A stretch of 64,000 nucleotides of DNA from CAZUYC01 sp964624475 (GTDB lineage Bacteria; Myxococcota_A; UBA9160; SMWR01). The translations under genes and the position numbers were made by a program. A model generated the notes under the pieces. That model did not search any database. It saw only the letters and a list, made by a program, of their open reading frames with translations, and was not told the origin of the DNA. Of the stretch, positions 16,707-25,133 are shown one piece after another. Numbering within the stretch: the stretch's first letter is position 1; the number at the start of each line of letters is the position of its first letter. The stretch lies in NCBI GenBank assembly GCA_964624475.1, contig CAZUYC010000136.1, positions 68,200-132,199 of the forward strand. Reading direction: 5' to 3'.

Positions 16707-17633
16707 TCAGCGGGGGGCGCGAAGGCGCTCCGCCAGCGCGCGCAGGTCCGCCGGGTCCGGGCTCGTGGCGCGCACCTCCTCGAACGCGACCGCCGCGGCG
16801 TGGAGCATCTGGCGCGGCGCGGCGGCCGCGGCGACGGGGCCGGCGTACACGCGGTCGCCGAGGACCGGGTGGCCCCGGTGGGCGAGGACGACGCGGATCT
16901 GGTGCAGGAAGCCGGTGCGCGGCCGGACTTCGACGAGCGTCGCGTCGGCGAAGCGCTCGAGAGGTCGCCAGGCGAGCTCGACCGTGCGGGCGCCGCGCTC
17001 GCCGGGCGCAGCCACGCGCACCCGGGCGGGACGGTGGCGGGCCAGCACCAGCGGGAGCGAGGCCAGGCCCGCCCCCTCGACGCGGCCGCACACGAGCGCC
17101 CGGTAGACCTTCTCGACGCGGTGCCGCTGGAAGGCGTCGCGCAGGCGCTGCCACGCCGCCTGCTCCGTCGCGACGAGCAGCACTCCCGAGGTGTCGACGT
17201 CGAGCCGGTGGACGACCCCGCTGCGCAGCCCGCCCTCGCCCACGCCGTGCAGCTCCGGGTGCCGTGCGACGACGGCGTTCAGCACCGTCTCCCGCTCCTC
17301 CTCGCGGAGCGGATGCACCGGCGTGCCGGCCGTCTTGTCGACGGCGAGCCAGCCGGCGCCGGAGCCCAGGAGCGCGAGCGGCGCGCCGGAGTCGGGGAGC
17401 GCGCGGCGTTCGCCCGGTCGGGCGAAGGGCGCGACCTGCACCCGTGCTCCCGCACCGAGCAGGATGCCCTTCGCGGGGTAGGAAACGGGGCGCCCGTCGA
17501 GACACACGGCTCCGCGCGCGAGCAGGCGGCGGACCTCGGCGCGCGAGAGCGCGAGGTGCTCCGCCAGGAAGACGTCGAGCCGGTGGCCGCCGTCGGCGAC
17601 GGTCACCTCGAGCACGCGCGTCTCGGCGCTCAC
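16707..17633 (-). CDS. RluA-family pseudouridine synthase
   Basis: An S4 RNA-binding domain (about residues 16-75) is followed by the pseudouridine synthase domain, with the catalytic aspartate Asp145 in HRLDVDTSG and the RTGFLHQIR motif near 240. The family modifies uridines in 23S rRNA or tRNA; RluD-like activity is likely but unproven. It starts with GTG. A TACACT -10 box ends 9 nt upstream and there is no Shine-Dalgarno. Confidence 0.88.
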   Translation of the reverse strand: MSAETRVLEVTVADGGHRLDVFLAEHLALSRAEVRRLLARGAVCLDGRPVSYPAKGILLGAGARVQVAPFARPGERRALPDSGAPLALLGSGAGWLAVDKTAGTPVHPLREEERETVLNAVVARHPELHGVGEGGLRSGVVHRLDVDTSGVLLVATEQAAWQRLRDAFQRHRVEKVYRALVCGRVEGAGLASLPLVLARHRPARVRVAAPGERGARTVELAWRPLERFADATLVEVRPRTGFLHQIRVVLAHRGHPVLGDRVYAGPVAAAAAPRQMLHAAAVAFEEVRATSPDPADLRALAERLRAPR

Positions 17634-17642
17634 GTCCGCGCC

Positions 17643-17648
17643 AGTGTA
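17643..17648 (-). promoter_or_regulatory. -10 box (TACACT) of the rluA-like gene
   Basis: TACACT on the minus strand, 9 nt before the GTG start. It is back to back with the plus-strand box 13 bp away that serves the divergent synthase gene. Confidence 0.4.
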
Positions 17649-17660
17649 ACGGGAACGCGG

Positions 17661-17666
17661 TACCGT
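17661..17666 (+). promoter_or_regulatory. -10 box (TACCGT) of the citramalate/isopropylmalate synthase gene
   Basis: TACCGT lies 8 nt before the ATG, with no Shine-Dalgarno between. Confidence 0.35.
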
Positions 17667-17674
17667 CGGACGCC

Positions 17675-19255
17675 ATGCGGCGCGCAGACCGAAGGCGCAT
17701 CGAGGTGATGGACACGACGCTCCGCGACGGGGAGCAGACCCCGGACGTGGCGTACACGCCGGCGGAGAAGCTCCAGCTCGCGCGCCTTCTCCTCGCCGAC
17801 GTCGGCGTCGACCGGATCGAGATCGGGCAGGCGCGCGTCTCCGCCGGCGAGCTCGAGGCGGTTCGGCGGGTCGCGGCCTGGGCGCGGCGCGAGGGGATGC
17901 TCCCCCGCGTCGAGATCCTCGGCTACTGCGACGGGCGCCTCTCCGTCGACTGGATCGCCGCCGCGGGCGGCCGGGTGATGAACCTGCTCACCAAGGGCTC
18001 GGAGCGCCACTGCCGCATGCAGCTGCGCATGGAGCCGGCCGAGCACCGCGCCTCGGCCCTGCAGACGCTCGCGATCGCGCGGCGGAGGCGGCTCGTCGTG
18101 AACGCCTACCTCGAGGACTGGTCGAGCGGGGTGCGCGACTCCTTCGACTACGTCTTCGCCATGGTGGAGACGCTCCGGTCCGGCGGCGCGAAACGCATCT
18201 ACCTCGCCGACACGCTCGGGATCCTCGAGCCCGAGGACGTGACGCGCTGCGTCAACCTGATGACGGCGACCTGGCCGCAGGTCGTCTTCGAGTTCCACGC
18301 CCACAACGACTACGGGCTCGCCACGGCGAACTGCCTGGCTGCCGTGCGCGCCGGGGCCCGGGGGGTGCACACCAGCGTGAACGGGATGGGCGAGCGGGCC
18401 GGGAACACGCACCTGGCCGAGGCCGTGGCGGCGATCCACGACCACACGAGCCTGCGCACGGGGGTCGACGAGTCGCGGCTCGCGGCGGTCTCTCGCCTCG
18501 TCGAGACCTTCAGCGGCAAGGACGTGCCCGCGAACGCGCCGATCGTCGGTCGCGACGTCTTCACGCAGACGGCGGGGATCCACGCCGACGGCGACATGAA
18601 GGGCGACCTCTACGCAAGCCGGGTCGCGCCGGGCCGCTTCGGGCAGAAGCGCCGCTACGCCCTCGGGAAGCTCTCCGGCAAGGCCTCGCTCGAGCACAAC
18701 CTGCGCGCGCTCGGGATCGAGCTCTCGCCGGCCGACCGCGAGCCGGTGCTGGCGCGCATCACCGAGCTCGGCGACAAGAAGCACACGGTGAGCGTCGAGG
18801 ACCTTCCCTACATCATCGCCGACGTCCTCAAGTCGCCTGGAAAGCAGCCGGTGCGCGTCGCCGCCTGGGACGTCCAGGTCGGGACCGGCCGCCGCCCCGA
18901 GGCGCAGGTCGAGCTCCGCTACCGGGGGCGCAGCGCGCGCGCGCGGGGAACGGGCGACGGCGGCTACGACGCCTTCATGAACGCGCTCGCCAAGGCCGCG
19001 CGGACGCTCCGGCTCGCGGTGCCGCGGCTCGTCGACTTCCGCGTCCGTATCCCCCCGGGGGGCCGCACTGCGGCCCTCGTCGAGACGGTGATCACGTGGC
19101 GCGCGGGCGACGACCCGGAGGGCTCGTTCTCGACCCTCGGGGTCGACTCGGACCAGCTCGCGGCCGCGGTGATCGCCACGGAGAAGATGCTGAACGCCGT
19201 GGCGCTCCGGCCGCGCCGCGGTGCGCGGCGGGCCCGCCGGGCAGACGCTCGATAG
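17675..19255 (+). CDS. 2-isopropylmalate / (R)-citramalate synthase family enzyme
   Basis: A 526-residue DRE-TIM metallolyase that condenses acetyl-CoA with a 2-oxoacid. The metal and substrate motif TTLRDGEQTP is near residue 13, FHAHNDYGLATAN near 208 supplies the metal histidines, and GMGERAGNTHL follows. A C-terminal LeuA-type allosteric domain spans about 400-510. The sequence LLTKGSERH and YLEDWSSGVRDS resembles the citramalate-synthase-like branch known from Bacteroidetes more than canonical LeuA. The product therefore could be citramalate (isoleucine route) or isopropylmalate. No leu genes flank it. Confidence 0.82.
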   Translation: MRRADRRRIEVMDTTLRDGEQTPDVAYTPAEKLQLARLLLADVGVDRIEIGQARVSAGELEAVRRVAAWARREGMLPRVEILGYCDGRLSVDWIAAAGGRVMNLLTKGSERHCRMQLRMEPAEHRASALQTLAIARRRRLVVNAYLEDWSSGVRDSFDYVFAMVETLRSGGAKRIYLADTLGILEPEDVTRCVNLMTATWPQVVFEFHAHNDYGLATANCLAAVRAGARGVHTSVNGMGERAGNTHLAEAVAAIHDHTSLRTGVDESRLAAVSRLVETFSGKDVPANAPIVGRDVFTQTAGIHADGDMKGDLYASRVAPGRFGQKRRYALGKLSGKASLEHNLRALGIELSPADREPVLARITELGDKKHTVSVEDLPYIIADVLKSPGKQPVRVAAWDVQVGTGRRPEAQVELRYRGRSARARGTGDGGYDAFMNALAKAARTLRLAVPRLVDFRVRIPPGGRTAALVETVITWRAGDDPEGSFSTLGVDSDQLAAAVIATEKMLNAVALRPRRGARRARRADAR

Positions 19256-19325
19256 TCGAATCGATGTGAAATCACCACATCTAGTGAGATCCCCCGGGGG
19301 AAACCGTGGCGATGCCCGTATCGGG

Positions 19326-19331
19326 TATGCT
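19326..19331 (+). promoter_or_regulatory. -10 box (TATGCT) of the lipoprotein gene
   Basis: TATGCT lies 7 nt before the ATG with no Shine-Dalgarno. Between here and the preceding stop are two palindromes, GATGTG-AAATCAC-CACATC (19263-19281) and CCCCCGGGGG. Confidence 0.4.
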
Positions 19332-19338
19332 GCGCCCC

Positions 19339-20295
19339 ATGCGGCTCCAGCCCCTGGGCAGAGCGTGCCTCGCCGTGGCCGCGCTGGCCTGTGCGTCCAC
19401 TCCGGAGCCCGATCCGCGCTACCAGCCCCCGCAGAACGTGCTGGAGGTCGTCGCGGTGCTTCGCGCCCACATCCCCGACGACACCTACCGCTTCGAGCCG
19501 GCGCGCGACTTCACCGGCCGCAACGTCTATCGGAGCTCGCTGCTCCGCCTCGAGAGCCTGGAGCGCGTACACGCGGAAGCGCTCCAGGCGGGGTACCTCG
19601 ACGGGGTGATCGCCTTCGCCAAGGGCCGGTCGCTCGAACGGCTGCGCGCCTTCGACCTCGCCGCCGGCGAGTACCGCCTCGCCGCCGAGCGCGACCCCGA
19701 GCTCGCGGCCGACGCGCTCGCGGGCGCCCGGATCTGCGACTCCCTGCAGGAGGCCGCCGCGATCGGCGTCGACGTGGGTGAGCTCTCGGACGCCACCGCG
19801 CGCGTCGACGAGGCGGATCTCGCGCAGACGATCGCCGACTTCGACGAGCGCACCGCGCGCCTCGAGTCGCTCGCGCAGCAGGTCGCGGAGACGCACTACG
19901 CGCCCGTCGCGCGCGAGGAGATCGAGCGCACCGACGTGGCGCGCGCCGAGTACTTCGCGGCGCTGCGCAAGGCGCTCCCCGACGGCGACGTTCGGGCGGC
20001 GGCCGAGCTCCAGCGCCTGGTGACGCGCAACCGCGACAGCAAGAACACGAGCCGCCACCTGCTCGCCCTGGCCAGCCTCTACGAGGACCTGGCCGTCGAG
20101 TACGTCGAGGCGAACCCTCCGCAGGGGCTGCTCTTCGATCCGGCCCGCTTCCAGGAGCTCGTCGACGCGGCGTCGCGCCTGTACGAGACCGTGGCGGAGC
20201 AGGACGGGCGCGCCGAGAAGATCGAGGCATCGCGGCGGCTCGAGGCGTTCCTGGCATTTGCCTTACGCGTGGATCATGATCGTTTCACGCCGTAG
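19339..20295 (+). CDS. hypothetical lipoprotein with helical repeats
   Basis: A 318-residue protein with a short lipoprotein signal (lipobox LAC-A at about residue 20). The rest is an Ala/Glu/Arg-rich helical body with TPR-like spacing. No named family is recognised. The start is chosen at the signal sequence; eleven further in-frame codons upstream exist. It ends within the first codons of the next open frame, and the two exported proteins probably work together. Confidence 0.65.
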   Translation: MRLQPLGRACLAVAALACASTPEPDPRYQPPQNVLEVVAVLRAHIPDDTYRFEPARDFTGRNVYRSSLLRLESLERVHAEALQAGYLDGVIAFAKGRSLERLRAFDLAAGEYRLAAERDPELAADALAGARICDSLQEAAAIGVDVGELSDATARVDEADLAQTIADFDERTARLESLAQQVAETHYAPVAREEIERTDVARAEYFAALRKALPDGDVRAAAELQRLVTRNRDSKNTSRHLLALASLYEDLAVEYVEANPPQGLLFDPARFQELVDAASRLYETVAEQDGRAEKIEASRRLEAFLAFALRVDHDRFTP

Positions 20296-22645
20296 TCGCT
20301 CGACTCCGCTTTGCCACTTCTTTTCTACTCCGCTCGCCTGCGGCTCGCTGCGCGCTCGCTTCGCTCGCTTGCTTGGTGGGGGTTCGGCTTTGCTCGCGGC
20401 GGGGCTCGTCCTCGCGGCGTGTGCGATGGCGCCGGCGGGGGTGCCGCCGCCGAGCGCGTTCCAGCGGGACGCGCGCCTGGCGGCGCTGGTGCCCGACGCC
20501 GCGGACCGCACGGTCGTCGAGATCGCCCACGCCGCGCTGCTCGGGCGCCCCGAGGCCGCGGCCCGGGCGGTCCGCCGCCTGGAGGCGATCGACACGGTGC
20601 TCGAGGCAGCGGACGAGCCGAGGACCGGCCTGGTCCCGGCAGCCGTCGATCTCGCGAACGCCACGCAGGGCGACCCGCGCGCCTACCGCTCGGGGACGCA
20701 GCGCCTCCTCGAGCGCGACGACCTCGACCCCGCCCTGCGCGCGCGCCTCGAGATCGCCGAACGCGACGACCCGCTCGTCCTGGCGCGCGACCGCCTGCGC
20801 GAGGACTGGCTGTTCGAGTTCGGACGGGCCTTCAACGCGGTGGCCGAGCCGCTCGGGAGCTCGATCACGACCTTCACGCTGGCTCCCTACCGCCTCGCGC
20901 GCTCCGTCGTGAATTACGCGCTCGCGCTGCACGCGCGCGAGCCGCTCCCGCTGCGCCAGCGCCAGGCCCTCGCCCACTGGAAGACCTTCGTGGCGCAGCA
21001 CCCGGAGACGCCGGAGGCGGCCCTGCTCGCCCCGCGCGTCGCGGTCGCCGAGTGGCGCTGGCAGCGCACGCAGCGCGACCGCGATCTTCGCGTCGCGGAG
21101 CAGGCGCTCGACGAGGAGCGCTACCCGCTCGCGCTCGTCCACGCCGACCGCGCGCTGCGCCGGATGCCCGAGGACCCGAAGGCCGCGCGGCTGCGCGACG
21201 CGGCCGGGGCAGGGCTCCTCGCGGCGCGCGAGCGGCAGCGGCGAAGCCTCTCGACCTCCCCGGAGCTCGACCCGGCGGCCGATCCCACGCTGCAGCGCTC
21301 GCTCGCCGTCGCGTGGCTTCGCTCGGGCGGCGATGCGGTCTCGGCCGCGCGCAGCGTCGAGAGGGCCTCAGCGAAGGGGCCACTCTCGGACGAGGCGCGC
21401 TTCGCGCGCGCGATCGCGATCGGCGAGCTCGGGCAGGAGGACGCCATGTGGCGGGAGCTCGGGGCGCTCGCCTCCGGCGATCCCGCCCGCTCCAACATGG
21501 CGCGGCACGCGGCCGTCCTCGTCGCGAGCCCCGACGCGAACCCGTATCGCGCCTTCCGCCGGGCGCGCTTCGCGCACTACCTGGCGAAGGCCCGCTGGGT
21601 CGTGCTCGGGCCCTTCGCGGGTGGCCCGCGCGAGCGGGGGCTCCCGCGCCCCCTCGAGTGGCTCGTCGACCTGCCGTCGATGGGGGAGAGCCTGATGTCG
21701 CTTCCGGTGCGCCTGATCCAGTTGCCCTGGGCGCCTCCGCTCGGTACCGACCGGGCGATCGCGCGGAGCGCGCGCAGCTACCTCGCGCGACGACCCTCCG
21801 GGTCGCACGCTCCGGAGCTGCGCGAGTGGCTCTTCGACTACGAGACGGAGCGCGGCAATCACCTCGCCGCCCTCCAGCTCGCCGAAACGCCGCCCGGGGC
21901 GGATCCGGAGCAGCTCGCCGAGCTGCGCGAGGACGCTGCGCGGCAGTGGCTCGACGGAGCGGCCCGCGAGGGGGACCGCGCGCTGCGCAACGGCATGTAC
22001 CGCCAGATCGCCCGCGACCTGCCCGAGACCGCGGCCGGTCGCTCGGCGGGGCGGCGAGCGCGCCGCGAGGTCGACGAGGCGACGCCGCAGCACGTCCAGG
22101 TCTCGCGGGGCTTCCTGCTGGAGAACCCGATGCTCGCCGGCCCGCAGGGCCTGCGCCTCCGCCCCGAGCTCCTCGACGAGGAGTCCGCGAACGGGGAGAT
22201 GCACCCGGACGGCGTGGTGCTGCTCGGCGGGAGCATCGTCGAGGTGAACTACCTCGGCCCCGGCGGCGACCCCGAGGCGGCACCGCGCGCCGAGCGCGAG
22301 CGGCTCGACCCCGAGGAGATGGCGCGGGTGGTCTCCGTCCTCGAGGAGACCTCCTTCCGCAACTCACTGCTCGACGCGGACGACGCGATCGTGCCCGACG
22401 CCGATCGCGACGCTTTCTTCGAGCGCGTGCGGCTCGGCCTCGCCGACCAGATCGACGCCCGGCCCGCGGCGCACTCGAGCTACGCCTACCGCGGCCTGCG
22501 CGAGCGCTACGGGATGGTGCGCTCGCGGGAGTCGATCCTGCCCTTCGAGCTCGTGATGCGCGGCTCGCTCGCGGACTTCTCCCTCGGTGCCTTCCCGCGC
22601 TTCCTCGAGCCGCGCGAGACCCCCGACGCCTTCCTCTACCGGTAG
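20276..22645 (+). CDS. large hypothetical lipoprotein with hairpin-repeat-derived N-terminus
   Basis: About 789 residues and no family I recognise. The lipobox LAAC-A follows a hydrophobic segment, and the body is helical and charged. A C-terminal region (about 660-789) contains HPDGVVLLGGSIVEVNYLGP. The start is uncertain. The two in-frame ATGs (20258 and 20276) lie before the hairpin repeat at 20327-20374, which would then encode TPLACGSLRARFARLL ahead of the signal. A TTG at 20369 just after the repeat would give a clean lipoprotein signal. Whichever start is used, the 3' end overlaps the convergent glcF stop by 10 bp. Confidence 0.6.
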   Translation: MIVSRRSRSTPLCHFFSTPLACGSLRARFARLLGGGSALLAAGLVLAACAMAPAGVPPPSAFQRDARLAALVPDAADRTVVEIAHAALLGRPEAAARAVRRLEAIDTVLEAADEPRTGLVPAAVDLANATQGDPRAYRSGTQRLLERDDLDPALRARLEIAERDDPLVLARDRLREDWLFEFGRAFNAVAEPLGSSITTFTLAPYRLARSVVNYALALHAREPLPLRQRQALAHWKTFVAQHPETPEAALLAPRVAVAEWRWQRTQRDRDLRVAEQALDEERYPLALVHADRALRRMPEDPKAARLRDAAGAGLLAARERQRRSLSTSPELDPAADPTLQRSLAVAWLRSGGDAVSAARSVERASAKGPLSDEARFARAIAIGELGQEDAMWRELGALASGDPARSNMARHAAVLVASPDANPYRAFRRARFAHYLAKARWVVLGPFAGGPRERGLPRPLEWLVDLPSMGESLMSLPVRLIQLPWAPPLGTDRAIARSARSYLARRPSGSHAPELREWLFDYETERGNHLAALQLAETPPGADPEQLAELREDAARQWLDGAAREGDRALRNGMYRQIARDLPETAAGRSAGRRARREVDEATPQHVQVSRGFLLENPMLAGPQGLRLRPELLDEESANGEMHPDGVVLLGGSIVEVNYLGPGGDPEAAPRAERERLDPEEMARVVSVLEETSFRNSLLDADDAIVPDADRDAFFERVRLGLADQIDARPAAHSSYAYRGLRERYGMVRSRESILPFELVMRGSLADFSLGAFPRFLEPRETPDAFLYR
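20327..20374. repeat. hairpin-repeat family, copy 2
   Basis: ACTCCGCTCGCCTGCGGCTC followed by GCTGCGCGCTCGCTTCGCTC. It has the same core as copy 1, with CCTGCGG in place of CCTTCGG. It lies at the 5' end of the large lipoprotein gene, in antisense orientation relative to the copies inside uvrA. Confidence 0.7.
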
Positions 22646-23913
22646 GCCAGATCGAGGAGCTCGACGGGGTGGACCACGCGGGCCCGCAGGCCGGCCTCGC
22701 GCGCGCCCGCGCGCAGCTGCATCAGGCAGCCGGGGTTCCCGGTCGCGATCAGGTCGGGGTCGACCGCCGAGAGCGCGGCCATCTTGCGGCGCAGCACCGC
22801 GCGCGACATCTCGCGGTGCGTCAGGTTGTAGATCCCGGCCGCGCCGCAGCAGCTCCCCGGGTCCTCGTGCGCGACCAGCTGGAGGCCCGGGATCGCGGCG
22901 AGGAGCCGCCGGGGGGCGTCGCCGACGCGCTGGGCGTGGATCAGGTGGCAGGGGTCGTCGTAGCAGACGCGGCCTTCGACCCGCCCCGGCGGCGGGCGAA
23001 GCCCGGCCGCGTCGAGGAGCTCGGCGACGTCGCAGACGCTCGCCGCGAGCGCCTCACCCTCGCCCGGGAGGGAGCGTCCGGCCTCGCGCAGCGCCGCGCC
23101 GCAGCCGGCCGAGTTCACGACGACGCGCTCGACTCCGGCAGCCGCGAAGGCGCGCGCATTGCGGCGCAGGAGCTCGTGCGCGAAGGCCTCGTCGCCGGCG
23201 TGGGCGTGGAGCGCCCCGCAGCAGGTCTGCCCGCGCGGCACCACCACCTCGAAGCCGTTGCGCGCGAGCACGCGCAGCGTGGCGGCGTTCACCCCGGCGA
23301 AGACCTCCGAATTGACGCAGCCGGCGAAGAAGGCGACCCGGCCGCGCCGCTCGCCCTCGGCGGGAACGAGCTCCGGGAGCGCGCGCCGCTCGCGCGACGG
23401 GGGGACCGGCGGGAGGAGCGCCATGGCCTCGCGCAGCGCGGCCGGGAGGAGCGGCAGGAAGAGGCGGTCGAGCCGCAGCCGCTGTGCGACACCGATCAGA
23501 GTCACCAGGGCGCGCAGCCTGCGGCGGTGCGGCAACACGCCGCGCAGCACGAGCCGTTCGAGGCGGCGCGCGGGGCCGCGGCGCAGCCCCGCGTCGGTCA
23601 CCTCGGCCCGCGCCAGCTCGACCATCGCCCCGAAGCGCACGCCCGACGGACACGCCGTCTCGCAGGCCCGGCAGCCGAGGCAGAGGTAGGCCTCCTCCGC
23701 CACGGTCGCGCCGAGCGGGATCCGGCCCTCGGCGACCCCGCGCATCAGGTAGATCCGACCGCGCGGCGAGGAGATCTCGCGCCCGGTCTCGCGGTAGGTC
23801 GGGCAGGCCTCGAGGCAGAGCCCGCAGTGGACGCAGTCGAGCGTGAGGCGCCCGATCTCCGGCCAGCGCCCGGAGCCGGCTCCGGGCGCGCTCGGCGCCT
23901 CGCCCGGCTTCAC
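22636..23913 (-). CDS. glcF: glycolate oxidase iron-sulfur subunit GlcF
   Basis: This is the electron-transfer subunit of glycolate dehydrogenase. Two ferredoxin-type clusters are visible, C27-x2-C-x2-C-x3-C and C78-x2-C-x2-C-x3-C. Two cysteine-rich CCG domains follow (CCGALHAHAG and CCGAAGIYN) that bind a non-cubane cluster or heme in related enzymes. At 425 residues it is close to E. coli GlcF (407). It starts with GTG overlapping the glcE stop as GTGA, so it is translationally coupled. Electrons from glycolate would pass from the FAD subunits through this protein to the quinone pool. Confidence 0.92.
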   Translation of the reverse strand: MKPGEAPSAPGAGSGRWPEIGRLTLDCVHCGLCLEACPTYRETGREISSPRGRIYLMRGVAEGRIPLGATVAEEAYLCLGCRACETACPSGVRFGAMVELARAEVTDAGLRRGPARRLERLVLRGVLPHRRRLRALVTLIGVAQRLRLDRLFLPLLPAALREAMALLPPVPPSRERRALPELVPAEGERRGRVAFFAGCVNSEVFAGVNAATLRVLARNGFEVVVPRGQTCCGALHAHAGDEAFAHELLRRNARAFAAAGVERVVVNSAGCGAALREAGRSLPGEGEALAASVCDVAELLDAAGLRPPPGRVEGRVCYDDPCHLIHAQRVGDAPRRLLAAIPGLQLVAHEDPGSCCGAAGIYNLTHREMSRAVLRRKMAALSAVDPDLIATGNPGCLMQLRAGAREAGLRARVVHPVELLDLAYR

Positions 23914-25133
23914 GTGTGCCCCGGGGCGCGTCCCGGGTTCAGCACGCCGGCCGGATCGAAGCGGGCCTTGAGGGCCCGGTGGAGCGGGAGCAGGTCCTGG
24001 GCGTCGCCGAAGGCGTCGCGTCCGCCGCGCAGGGCCGGCGGCCCGTCCTCGAGCCGCCAGCTCCCGCCGGCCTCGCGGGCGGCGGCCCCCACCGCGGCGA
24101 AGGCGCGCTCGCCGTCCTCCCCGGCGAAGTCGGCCCACGCGAGCGCGAGCCCCGGGTACGCGAGGAGCTTTGCACCCGCCGCGCCGAGGCTCGCCGCGGC
24201 CGAGGCGAGCCTGGACGGCAAGAGGGCGAGGCGGAAGCGGAGACCGCGCGGAGCGGCCCCCTCGCCCTGGAGGCGGCGCACCGAATCGAGCGCCGCGACG
24301 CTGGTCTCGTGTGCGCCCGCCTCGGCCGCGAGCCACGCGCCGTCGCCCGCCACGACCGGAGCATCTCCGGCGAGCTCGACCACGAGCCGTGCCGAAGCGT
24401 CGGCTCCCAGGACGATCGCCGCGGCGCGCGCGGCGGGGCGGCGCGCCGCCGCGAGACCCAGGGTCGGGGCGGCGTCGGCGGGCACCAGGGCCTCGTACAC
24501 CGCGACGCGCTCGGGCCGCGGGCGCAGCCTCAGCCACGCCGACGCGATCACGCCGAGCGTCCCGAGCGAGCCCGTGTAGAGCTTCGCGAGGTCGTAGCCG
24601 GTCACGTTCTTGACCACCCGCCCTCCGCAGCGCGTCTTCGTGCCGTCGCCGAGCACGACCTCGAGGCCGAGCACGAGATCGCGCGGCAGGCCGAAGCCCT
24701 GGGCGCGCGGGCCGATCGCGGCCGCCGCGAGCGTTCCCCCCACGGTCGAGCCGCGTCCGGGGGCGTCGAGCGGGAGCTCCCAGCCGCCCGCGTTGACGGC
24801 GGCGCGGAGCTCGGCGAGCGGCGTCCCCGCGAGGGCGAGGCAGACGCCCTCGCCCGGGTCGAGTTCGACGGTCCCCGCGATCCGGCGCGTCGAGAGCACG
24901 ACGTCCGCGCGCCGCGGCGGGTTCCCGAGGCCGAGGCGCGTCCCGCCGCCGCGCACGAGGGCGGCGAGGCCGAGGGCGCCGAGTGCTCCGACCGCGCGCG
25001 CGAGCCCTTCGACGTCGCGCGGGTGAAGGGTCGCGGCGGGCTGCACGCCCGGGAGCGCGATCTCGGCCCCCGGCTCGATCGCGTCGGGGCCGAGCGCCGC
25101 GCCGAGCCGCTCGAGCTCGCCCGGCGCCTGCAT
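23910..25133 (-). CDS. glcE: glycolate oxidase FAD-binding subunit GlcE
   Basis: A 407-residue FAD_binding_4 protein. RGGGTRLGLGNPP, GRGSTVGGTLAAAAIGP and VVKNVTGYDLAKLYTGSLGT are the FAD pocket motifs shared by GlcE proteins. The C-terminus ends with the FDPAGVLNPGR motif of the family. It is slightly longer than E. coli GlcE (350) because of Ala-rich loops in the middle. The ATG overlaps the glcD stop by one base (TGATG) and the stop overlaps glcF. Confidence 0.9.
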   Translation of the reverse strand: MQAPGELERLGAALGPDAIEPGAEIALPGVQPAATLHPRDVEGLARAVGALGALGLAALVRGGGTRLGLGNPPRRADVVLSTRRIAGTVELDPGEGVCLALAGTPLAELRAAVNAGGWELPLDAPGRGSTVGGTLAAAAIGPRAQGFGLPRDLVLGLEVVLGDGTKTRCGGRVVKNVTGYDLAKLYTGSLGTLGVIASAWLRLRPRPERVAVYEALVPADAAPTLGLAAARRPAARAAAIVLGADASARLVVELAGDAPVVAGDGAWLAAEAGAHETSVAALDSVRRLQGEGAAPRGLRFRLALLPSRLASAAASLGAAGAKLLAYPGLALAWADFAGEDGERAFAAVGAAAREAGGSWRLEDGPPALRGGRDAFGDAQDLLPLHRALKARFDPAGVLNPGRAPGHT

